Below, one piece after another: positions 31,342 through 37,272 of a DNA stretch of 37,272 nucleotides; the stretch's first letter is position 1; each line of letters opens with the position of its first letter. The notes below the pieces were generated by a model. It was not told where the DNA came from and did no database searches. It saw only the letters and a list, made by a program, of their open reading frames with translations. The DNA is taken from NCBI GenBank assembly GCA_964400015.1, contig CAYNRR010000013.1, forward strand, positions 1 to 37,272, in the 5' to 3' direction. The stretch is from UBA1234 sp964400015 (GTDB taxonomy: Bacteria; Bacillota; Clostridia; TANB77; UBA1234). The translations under genes were made by a program, and so were the position numbers.

Positions 31342-31977
31342 TTATAATTTTCTAAAAACTCCAGCCACTTTTCCAAGTATTGTACAAGTTGGCACTAATA
31401 TAGGTTGCATAAATTGATTTTGTGGCTGAAGTCTTATAAATCCTTTTTCTTTATAGAACTTTTTAACTGTCGCCTCATCTTCAATAAGTGCTACCACTAT
31501 GTCTCCATTCTCAGCAGTATTTTGTTTTTTTACAAGAACCAAATCTCCATCTAGAATACCAGCATCAATCATACTATCTCCTCTAACTTTTAACATGAAA
31601 GATTCTGAATTTCCAACAAAATCTATTGGTAATGGAAAACTATCTTCTATATTTTCAACAGCTAAAATTGGCATTCCTGCTGTAACTCTACCTACGATAG
31701 GAACATCTACCATCTCTTTAGTTGTATAAAATCCTTTATCTTCTTCTGGTTCAACATCTTCTCCAACAATTCTAAGAGTTCTAGGTTTTAAAGCTGCCTT
31801 TTGAATCAATCCTTTTTTCTCTAATCGAGATAAATAGCCATGCACAGTAGATGTTGATTTTAAATCTAGTGCTTTACAAATTTCTCTAACTGATGGAGCA
31901 TATCCATCTTTTTTTATTTGCTCTCTTACATAGTCAAGTACTTTTTGTTGCTTATCTGTAGCCTGTGTATTTTTCAT
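31342..31977 (-). CDS. lexA: SOS repressor LexA
   Basis: A 211-aa repressor. N-terminal winged HTH ('YAPSVREICKALDLKSTSTVHGYLSRLEKKG') and the S24 self-cleaving domain: cleavage site A100-G101 in 'GRVTAGMP', Ser135 in 'GDSMID' and Lys172, 37 residues apart as in Escherichia coli LexA. Two LexA-type boxes upstream show autoregulation. AGGAGG precedes the ATG at 31977. Confidence 0.97.
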   Translation of the reverse strand: MKNTQATDKQQKVLDYVREQIKKDGYAPSVREICKALDLKSTSTVHGYLSRLEKKGLIQKAALKPRTLRIVGEDVEPEEDKGFYTTKEMVDVPIVGRVTAGMPILAVENIEDSFPLPIDFVGNSESFMLKVRGDSMIDAGILDGDLVLVKKQNTAENGDIVVALIEDEATVKKFYKEKGFIRLQPQNQFMQPILVPTCTILGKVAGVFRKL

Positions 31978-32013
31978 TCAAATCCTCCTAAACCTCTTGT
32001 ATACTCTAAAAGA

Positions 32014-32042
32014 AGACTACCACAAATGTTTGTTCATGTCAA
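32014..32042 (-). promoter_or_regulatory. lexA promoter
   Basis: TTGACA (32037-32042) with a 17-bp spacer to TAGTCT (32014-32019) on the minus strand. LexA box 1 fills most of the spacer. Confidence 0.6.
32023..32036. promoter_or_regulatory. LexA box 1
   Basis: On the minus strand TGAACAAACATTTG, close to the Gram-positive consensus CGAACRNRYGTTYG. It lies inside the promoter spacer, so binding would block RNA polymerase. Confidence 0.75.
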
Positions 32043-32050
32043 TAAAACAG

Positions 32051-32064
32051 TGAACAAAAGTTCG
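32051..32064. promoter_or_regulatory. LexA box 2
   Basis: TGAACAAAAGTTCG, with intact GAAC and GTTC half-sites, 14 bp beyond box 1. It lies between lexA and the first hydrolase and could affect both genes. Confidence 0.75.
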
Positions 32065-32112
32065 ATGTAATTTATAATTTTTTCTTTTTTACTTTAATTC
32101 TTTTGCATTTAG

Positions 32113-32121
32113 TGGTAAAAT
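32113..32121 (+). promoter_or_regulatory. Extended -10 element before hydrolase 1
   Basis: TGGTAAAAT, followed by TATGTAAAC. The same arrangement stands before hydrolases 2 and 3. No clear -35 box is seen. Confidence 0.45.
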
Positions 32122-32161
32122 TATGTAAACACTAGAATTTTGAAAGGGGGATTTCATGTTT

Positions 32162-32923
32162 ATGAAACTCGAATTTAAACGGTGTTTGCTACTAATCGTT
32201 TCCATTCTACTTCTTCCTTCGCTCTTAGTTTCAAAAGCATATGCTTTTTTTGAACTACCGGTTGAAGGCGAGTACTGGAATCAGCTCTGGATTTGTCCCG
32301 AAGAAACTTTGATCGAACCGAATCTAATCATAATTTATCTTCACGGGGATAATTTGACTGGATACAGTTTGGAATCATTGGAAAACATGGCATATCATGA
32401 GCATCCTTTGAAATACGCTAGAGATGATACACTTATTCTGCCAGATGATGCTCTTTTTATCTGTCCAGAAGCGCATTACAACGGTCAATTTCGTATGGAA
32501 CAAGAACATCTAGAAGAATTCATTGAAGAAATCGACAAAATTTATCCTGACGCAAAAATTATCCTTTCTGGCGCATCTCACGGCTGTCTAGCAACTTATA
32601 AAATTGCTGCCAGCTTAAACAAGCACATTGATGGCTATGTATTCATTTCGGGAGTTCGTCCTGGAGAATCAGATGCAATTTCCACTCTACGAAATTGCTT
32701 GGTGGTTTTCGCCGATGAGCCTTGGCTTTCCAAACGCTATAACTACTCTATACTTTTTCAAGATGCCGACATTACAGATGTTAGTTTTGCAAAGGAAATC
32801 ACTTATTGGGAAACGGATACCAACAACGCCTATATTCGTGGACCCTGGAACCACAACAATTCACCACTCATTTTCACACAAGATTTCTTTTGGGAATGGG
32901 TAACTAATATCTCTACTGAATGA
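32162..32923 (+). CDS. Secreted alpha/beta hydrolase, tandem copy 1
   Basis: A 253-aa exported protein. The signal peptide (1-28) ends in 'KAYA'. The mature part starts a lipase/esterase-like fold: 'NLIIIYLHGDN' (oxyanion loop, HG at 61-62), 'KIILSGASHGCLATYKIAA' (nucleophile Ser139 in GASHG, where copies 2 and 3 have GHS), and a late 'WNHNNSP' that may hold the His. The C-terminus has the shared 'FFWEWVTNIS'. The substrate is unknown. I use the second ATG (32162) because copy 3 has only that one and its spacing from GGGGG is the same; 32156 remains possible. A terminator follows. Confidence 0.75.
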   Translation: MKLEFKRCLLLIVSILLLPSLLVSKAYAFFELPVEGEYWNQLWICPEETLIEPNLIIIYLHGDNLTGYSLESLENMAYHEHPLKYARDDTLILPDDALFICPEAHYNGQFRMEQEHLEEFIEEIDKIYPDAKIILSGASHGCLATYKIAASLNKHIDGYVFISGVRPGESDAISTLRNCLVVFADEPWLSKRYNYSILFQDADITDVSFAKEITYWETDTNNAYIRGPWNHNNSPLIFTQDFFWEWVTNISTE

Positions 32924-32928
32924 GATAG

Positions 32929-32964
32929 AAAGCATGCGTACTAGAATTAGTATGCATGCTTTTT
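32929..32964 (+). terminator. Terminator of hydrolase 1
   Basis: AAAGCATGCGTACT pairs with AGTATGCATGCTTT (one G-U pair) around a 6-nt loop, then a short T run. Confidence 0.8.
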
Positions 32965-32994
32965 AAAATTTATCTTTTCTTTATTTATAATATA

Positions 32995-33003
32995 TGTTAC
33001 AAT
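32995..33003 (+). promoter_or_regulatory. Extended -10 element before hydrolase 2
   Basis: TGTTACAAT followed by TATGTCAATC, matching the elements before copies 1 and 3. Confidence 0.45.
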
Positions 33004-33045
33004 TATGTCAATCGAGCATAATTATATAAAGGAGGTTTCATGTTT

Positions 33046-33810
33046 ATGAAAACTTTATTCAAACGGTATATACCTTGTCTTCTGTTTTCGCTTTTAGTTC
33101 TAACGTATCTTGCATTGCCAGCTCAAGCAATCTCAACCGAATGCGTTAAAGATTCTCCCTGGAATTACGTCAAGATTTATGGTGAAGATTCTACCGATGT
33201 AGTTCCTAACACAGTCATTATTTATTTACATGGGGATTGTAACAGTGGCTCCGAATCCGTGAGTGACCTTGAAATTCTTGCAGAGGCTGATCACCCTTAC
33301 AAATATGCAAAGAAAGATCTTTTACCTCTTCCTGATGACGTTTTAATTGTTTGTCCTCAAACACATTACGATGGTGAATTTCTGAAGAAATATGATAAAT
33401 TATATGAATTTATTCATTATTGGGCAGAAACTTATCCGGATGCCAAAATTGTTCTTGGTGGACATTCAAGAGGTGGAATGACCACGTATTTCGTTGCTAA
33501 TAAAGGAAATTCTGAAGTTGATGGATATTTCTTTATATCAACAAAAAAACCTGAAGAAGCCGAGCAACTACAAGCTATCGAAAATGCCTTTGTAGCATAC
33601 GGCACAAGTGATAACGTATACCGTCGGCATTATTTTGCAAATCTATTCCCTTTTGATATAACTGAAGAAAGATTTGCTAAGAAAAATATGCTTTGGGATG
33701 AATCAACGAATAATGTATATTATGTAGATAGTGCTGAACATCCCGATGCTCCAAAGTTGATGCTAGAAGATATTTTCTGGCAATGGTTATGTAATATTCC
33801 TAACGATTAA
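33046..33810 (+). CDS. Secreted alpha/beta hydrolase, tandem copy 2
   Basis: A 254-aa exported protein. The signal peptide (about 1-28) ends in 'PAQA'. The fold shows 'NTVIIYLHGDCNSG', then 'KIVLGGHSRGGMTTYFV' (Ser141 in the canonical GHSRG), 'VDGYFFISTKKPEEAE' and 'AEHPDAPKLMLEDIFWQWL' (candidate His). Of the three copies it has the most standard nucleophile elbow. The -10 element, the ribosome binding site AAAGGAGG and a terminator are its own. ATG at 33040 or 33046; the latter fits copy 3. Confidence 0.8.
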   Translation: MKTLFKRYIPCLLFSLLVLTYLALPAQAISTECVKDSPWNYVKIYGEDSTDVVPNTVIIYLHGDCNSGSESVSDLEILAEADHPYKYAKKDLLPLPDDVLIVCPQTHYDGEFLKKYDKLYEFIHYWAETYPDAKIVLGGHSRGGMTTYFVANKGNSEVDGYFFISTKKPEEAEQLQAIENAFVAYGTSDNVYRRHYFANLFPFDITEERFAKKNMLWDESTNNVYYVDSAEHPDAPKLMLEDIFWQWLCNIPND

Positions 33811-33812
33811 CT

Positions 33813-33850
33813 TAAATCCCCTCGTTTAGCCAAACGAGGGGGATTTTTTT
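33813..33850 (+). terminator. Terminator of hydrolase 2
   Basis: AAATCCCCTCGTTT pairs with AAACGAGGGGGATTT (one bulged G), followed by TTTTTT. Confidence 0.9.
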
Positions 33851-33880
33851 GTTTTTAGGCTTTAAATACTTGCAAAAACG

Positions 33881-33889
33881 TGTTACAAT
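33881..33889 (+). promoter_or_regulatory. Extended -10 element before hydrolase 3
   Basis: TGTTACAAT followed by TATGTTAACAC, the same pattern as before copies 1 and 2. Confidence 0.45.
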
Positions 33890-33929
33890 TATGTTAACAC
33901 CATAATTTTGAAAGGGGGTTTTCATTTTT

Positions 33930-34703
33930 ATGAAACCAAGTAAACGGTGTTTGACTTGTTTGTTGATGGCTGTACTGCTCATTTCCACAGTTACTCCATT
34001 AACAGCTTCCGCCCTGACAGATGTACCTTTTGACGGAAATCCGTGGTGTCATACCATGATTTACGCAGAAGATGATCTTGTCACACCTACCACCATCATC
34101 ATCTATCTTCATGGTGATGGACATAATGGCTATACCAAAGAGTCGTTAGATTTTCTTTCGTACGCTGATCATCCATTAAAGTATGCAAGAGAAGATGATC
34201 TTCCACTTCCAGATGATTGTGTAATCATTTGTTTCCAAGGGCACGGTGACGGTGACTTTAGAAACAGATCCGATCAGCTTTGTGAAGTTATCCACGCAAT
34301 TGCCGAGAGTTGTCCTGATTCAAAAATCATTTTGGCCGGTCATTCTCACGGTTGCCTCGCAGCATACAAAATCGCAGCAGCAGGTAATACGGATATCGAT
34401 GGTTATGTTTTTATCTCTGGGGTAAAGCCTGGTGAATCGGAAGATTTGTCATTGATTCCGAACTGCTTCGTAATGTTTGGCACAGAAGGTTGGGTTTCAA
34501 AAAGATCTGACTATGCTGTACTATTCAGAGAAGTAGACATCTCCGATGCAGAATACGGCAAAGAATCGTACTACGTCGAAGAAACTACCAACAATGTCTA
34601 CGCAATGGTTTCAAAGCTTGGACATTCTAATGCTCCCAAAATTTTTCAAGAAGATATTTTTTGGGAGTGGGTATCCAATGTTACTCCAATTGATGCGGAC
34701 TAA
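33930..34703 (+). CDS. Secreted alpha/beta hydrolase, tandem copy 3
   Basis: A 257-aa exported protein. The signal peptide (about 1-28) ends in 'TASA'. 'TTIIIYLHGDGHNGYTKESL' and 'KIILAGHSHGCLAAYKIAA' (Ser139 in GHSHG) define the fold, with 'LGHSNAPKIFQEDIFWEWV' at the end (candidate His). It is closer to copy 1 than to copy 2 ('DGYVFISGVKPGES'). The first ATG of the other copies is ATT here, so the start is the ATG at 33930, about 11 nt after GGGGG. A hand count of 34201-34260 gives 26 of 60 G+C (43%), above the core genes. Confidence 0.8.
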   Translation: MKPSKRCLTCLLMAVLLISTVTPLTASALTDVPFDGNPWCHTMIYAEDDLVTPTTIIIYLHGDGHNGYTKESLDFLSYADHPLKYAREDDLPLPDDCVIICFQGHGDGDFRNRSDQLCEVIHAIAESCPDSKIILAGHSHGCLAAYKIAAAGNTDIDGYVFISGVKPGESEDLSLIPNCFVMFGTEGWVSKRSDYAVLFREVDISDAEYGKESYYVEETTNNVYAMVSKLGHSNAPKIFQEDIFWEWVSNVTPIDAD

Positions 34704-34710
34704 CAAAAAT

Positions 34711-34745
34711 TATCCCTCGACTTTTGTCGAGGGATAGTTTTTTTG
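34711..34745. terminator. Bidirectional terminator between hydrolase 3 and the alcohol dehydrogenase
   Basis: TATCCCTCGAC pairs with GTCGAGGGATA around TTTT, with T and A runs on the two sides. Confidence 0.9.
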
Positions 34746-34766
34746 TATTTTATATTTAATTTACCA

Positions 34767-35921
34767 TTACATAGCTGCTTTATATAAAGCTTTTAATTCT
34801 TCAACACTTGCTGTTCTTGGGTTTCCTGGATAGCAAGGATCTTCAAATGCTTTTTGTGCAAGCATATCTAAATCTTCTTCTCTTCCACCAACTTCACTAA
34901 CTGTTTGTGTTACACCAACTTTTGCTGAAAGTTCTCTGATTTCAGAAACCATTCTTGCAATAAGTTCTTCTTTATTCATATCTTTAGCTTCTGTAATTCC
35001 TAATCCTAATAAGATTTCTCTAAATCTTTCATAACAAACTTCACCGTTAAATTCCATTACATATGGAAGTAATATAGCATTTGCTATACCATGTGGTGTG
35101 TCATATACAGCACCTAATTGATGTGCTAAAGAGTGAACTATTCCTAGTCCAACGTTTGAGAATCCCATTCCAGCGATATATTGAGCATATCCCATCTTTT
35201 CAACTGCTTCTGGATTTTTTTCATTAACAGCTGCTGGAAGATTTTCAAATATCAATTGAATTGCTTTCATATGGAACATATCTGACATTAAGTTCGCACC
35301 TTTTGTGATGTATCCTTCAATAGCATGTGTTAAAGCATCTAAACCTGTTGATGCAGCAATTGATTTTGGCATAGATTCCATTAGTTCTGTATCAACAATT
35401 GCAAGAACTGGGATGTCATGTGGATCTATACAAACCATTTTTACATCTCTAGTTTCATCAGTTATTACATAGTTTATTGTAACTTCTGCTGCTGTACCTG
35501 CTGTTGTTGGAAGTGCAATTATTGGAAGACCAGGATTTTTTGTATTAACTGGTCCATTTAAAGATACTACATCTGCATGTTCTGGGTTTTTCATTATTAT
35601 TGAAATACCTTTAGCTGTATCCATTGCAGAACCTCCACCTACTGCAACAATAGCATCAGCACCTGCATTTTTACAAGCTTCAACACCGTCTTGAACATTT
35701 TTAACTGTTGGATTTGGTTTTAATTCAGAAAAAACTTCATATGCAATTCCAGCATTATCAAGCTCTGATGTTACTCTAGTTGTAACACCACAATCTAATA
35801 ATGTTTTATCAGTTACTACTAAAATTTTGTTAAATCCTCTATTCTTTATTTCTGTGCTAAGAACTTCTCTAGCTCCTCTACCAAAATATGATGTTTCATT
35901 TAAAATAAATCTGTTTGCCAT
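34767..35921 (-). CDS. Iron-containing (group III) alcohol dehydrogenase
   Basis: A 384-aa NAD(P)-dependent dehydrogenase of the lactaldehyde / 1,3-propanediol reductase type. The nucleotide-binding 'IVAVGGGSAMDTAKGI' (GGGS), 'LPTTAGTAAEVT', and the metal-binding stretches 'GLDALTHAIEGY' and 'GIVHSLAHQLGAVYDTPHG' (His residues) are intact. The substrate alcohol or aldehyde cannot be read. I start at the ATG at 35921, with AGGAGG 9 nt upstream; the TTG at 35930 touches that site. A promoter lies at 35969-35997. Confidence 0.94.
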   Translation of the reverse strand: MANRFILNETSYFGRGAREVLSTEIKNRGFNKILVVTDKTLLDCGVTTRVTSELDNAGIAYEVFSELKPNPTVKNVQDGVEACKNAGADAIVAVGGGSAMDTAKGISIIMKNPEHADVVSLNGPVNTKNPGLPIIALPTTAGTAAEVTINYVITDETRDVKMVCIDPHDIPVLAIVDTELMESMPKSIAASTGLDALTHAIEGYITKGANLMSDMFHMKAIQLIFENLPAAVNEKNPEAVEKMGYAQYIAGMGFSNVGLGIVHSLAHQLGAVYDTPHGIANAILLPYVMEFNGEVCYERFREILLGLGITEAKDMNKEELIARMVSEIRELSAKVGVTQTVSEVGGREEDLDMLAQKAFEDPCYPGNPRTASVEELKALYKAAM

Positions 35922-35968
35922 TTTAAACAACCTCCTATAATTTCTTTTGTATATTTTATACTATACTA

Positions 35969-35997
35969 ATTTTAGCATTATTAGAAAAATCATGCAA
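35969..35997 (-). promoter_or_regulatory. Promoter of the alcohol dehydrogenase
   Basis: TTGCAT (35992-35997) and TAAAAT (35969-35974), 17-bp spacer, with TGC just before the -10 (extended type). Confidence 0.65.
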
Positions 35998-36091
35998 GTA
36001 TACATCTTATTTGTATTTATAATAATTTAATATTATAATGAATATAAAAATTTTATCTGGATATTACTTATAATATCAGAAAGGAAAGTGT

Positions 36092-37237
36092 ATGGAGAAA
36101 AACGATATGAATTTAAAATATATCTTTAAGATTATATTTTTCGCAATATTTTTATTTTGGATTAGCAATAATTTTTTAATTGTATTAAACATATTTAAGA
36201 AAGTTTTTGATATTTTGCTACCTTTTATTATTGGTGGTTGTTTAGCGTTTATTATAAACATTCCTATGGCATCAATTGAAAAAAAGATGTTGAAACCAAA
36301 AAGAAGTAAAAAAAATAAAGACTCCACTCAACCAAATAAAAAGTTAGCAAGATTTTTTGCGATGATTTTCTCTATTATTTTCATTATCGCAATATTACTT
36401 GCTGTAATTAAATTGATTGTTCCAGAGTTAATAAACGTAGTCAAATTACTAATTGAAAAAATTCCATATCTCGCTCAAAAAGCCGAAATATTTATAGAGA
36501 ACAATTCTGAGATGGGGTCTTTAATTCAAGATATTTTTTCAAAGTTACAAGAAAATGAAATAAGTTTTGAAGAAGAAGTTCTAAAATTTGTATCGAATGT
36601 ACTTAACTCGTCAATTTCGTTAGTTGGGTATGCTATAAATTTTGTAACTACTTTAGTCATCTCTATCATCTTTGCAGCTTATATTTTAATGAGTAAAGAA
36701 AAATTAGCTACGCAATTTGACAAATTATTTAAAGCATATTTGAACTCAAAATGGTATCAACGTATTATAAAAATTTTAAAAATTTCTAAAAAAACTTTTT
36801 CAACTTTTATATCTGTTCAGTGCTTTGAAGCAACTATATTAGGAATACTTTGTATCATTGGAATGCTTGTGCTTAAAATTCCTTATGCAATCACAGTTGG
36901 AGTATTTATAGGAGTTACAGCATTAGTTCCTGTAATTGGAGCTTTTTTAGGAATATTTGTAGGTGCACTTTTAATTTTAGCTGTTGAACCTTTTAAAGTT
37001 ATTCCATTTATTATTTTAGTGTTAATTTTACAACAAATTGAAGGTAACTTTATTTATCCTAAAGTTGTTGGAGATGCAATTGGTTTGCCTGGGATTTGGG
37101 TACTTGCTGCCGTTAGTATTGGTGGAAGTCTATTAGGAATATTAGGTATGTTAATTGCAGTTCCGATAGCATCCGTAATTTATACACTTGTACGAGAAGA
37201 CGTTAATAAAAAATTAAATAATTATCCCCCAGTATAA
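36092..37237 (+). CDS. AI-2E family transporter (UPF0118)
   Basis: A 381-aa polytopic membrane protein. Hydrophobic segments lie at about 9-30, 36-60, 86-108 and in the C-terminal half, with the family motifs 'LLPFIIGGCLAFIINIPM' and 'GVFIGVTALVPVIGAFLG', and near the end 'EGNFIYPKVVGDAIGLPGIWV'. Family members include the AI-2 exporter TqsA and Na+/H+ antiporters; the substrate is unknown. GAAAGGAAAG precedes the ATG. The gene is divergent from the alcohol dehydrogenase, and its stop codon lies in a terminator hairpin. Confidence 0.9.
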   Translation: MEKNDMNLKYIFKIIFFAIFLFWISNNFLIVLNIFKKVFDILLPFIIGGCLAFIINIPMASIEKKMLKPKRSKKNKDSTQPNKKLARFFAMIFSIIFIIAILLAVIKLIVPELINVVKLLIEKIPYLAQKAEIFIENNSEMGSLIQDIFSKLQENEISFEEEVLKFVSNVLNSSISLVGYAINFVTTLVISIIFAAYILMSKEKLATQFDKLFKAYLNSKWYQRIIKILKISKKTFSTFISVQCFEATILGILCIIGMLVLKIPYAITVGVFIGVTALVPVIGAFLGIFVGALLILAVEPFKVIPFIILVLILQQIEGNFIYPKVVGDAIGLPGIWVLAAVSIGGSLLGILGMLIAVPIASVIYTLVREDVNKKLNNYPPV

Positions 37238-37249
37238 CTGGGGGATTTT
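37224..37249 (+). terminator. Terminator overlapping the transporter stop codon
   Basis: CCCCCAGT and ACTGGGGG pair around a 3-nt loop, followed by ATTTTC. The TAA stop is at 37235-37237, across the loop and stem. Confidence 0.75.
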
Positions 37250-37255
37250 CATATC

Positions 37256-37272
37256 GGCCTATAAGGCCTTTT
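37256..37272 (+). terminator. Possible second hairpin at the window edge
   Basis: GGCCT and AGGCC pair around ATA, followed by TTTT as the window ends. The stem is short; it may be a tandem terminator or the start of one for a gene beyond the edge. Confidence 0.4.

Overview
The window reads as a chromosomal segment of a low-GC, Gram-positive anaerobe of the Clostridia type, probably an uncultured gut lineage. The AT-rich DNA, the purine-rich Shine-Dalgarno sequences before almost every gene, and Firmicutes markers (CtsR/McsA/McsB/ClpC, YlxM, RnpM/YlxR, Mini-III RNase, RbgA) support this. No tRNA, rRNA, CRISPR array, integrase or transposase gene was recognised.

Layout. (a) 1-3857 is an accessory, partly decayed stretch on the minus strand: a YhcG-type nuclease cut by the window edge; a tightly coupled HAM1-like pyrophosphatase, 45-aa ORF and peptidase-C26 amidotransferase; a uracil-DNA-glycosylase-like protein; and a deleted cutA remnant. 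(b) 3858-16355 (minus) is mostly translation and RNA-maturation genes: rimP-nusA-rnpM-infB-rbfA-nrnA, then truB and rlmCD, and upstream of these a PHP phosphoesterase, a second HAM1-like gene, a small membrane protein, rbgA and mrnC. A compositionally foreign gene (12703-13161) sits between mrnC and rimP. (c) 16547-17611 (plus) is a secreted NlpC/P60-like cell-wall hydrolase. (d) 17681-21591 (minus) is the ylxM-ffh-rpsP-khpA-rimM-trmD-rplS operon. (e) 21743-23079 holds an orphan protein and a small Cys-containing lipoprotein. (f) 23222-27687 (minus) is the ctsR-mcsA-mcsB-clpC protein quality-control operon, with a perfect CtsR operator. (g) 27852-29342 is a B12-binding radical SAM gene bracketed by two copies of a palindromic repeat. 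(h) 29532-34703 is an accessory zone: a Cys-rich protein, a 55-aa ORF, an NTPase-CYTH fusion, lexA with two LexA boxes, and three tandem secreted alpha/beta hydrolases, each a separate transcription unit. (i) 34767-37237 carries an iron-type alcohol dehydrogenase and an AI-2E-family exporter.

The main hidden structure is a family of four palindromic elements of about 70-87 bp (near 6164, 21661, 27768 and 29371). They share arms of the form GGGACGTCCGTYAAATGTT, and one copy carries a compensated base change across the arms. They resemble REP/MITE-type elements and lie at gene ends and operon boundaries. Several short genes (45, 50, 55 and 58 aa) with plausible ribosome binding sites or coupled starts are described, and many start codons were moved to the ATG that best fits the Shine-Dalgarno sequence. 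All calls rest on reading the sequence only; no database search was made.
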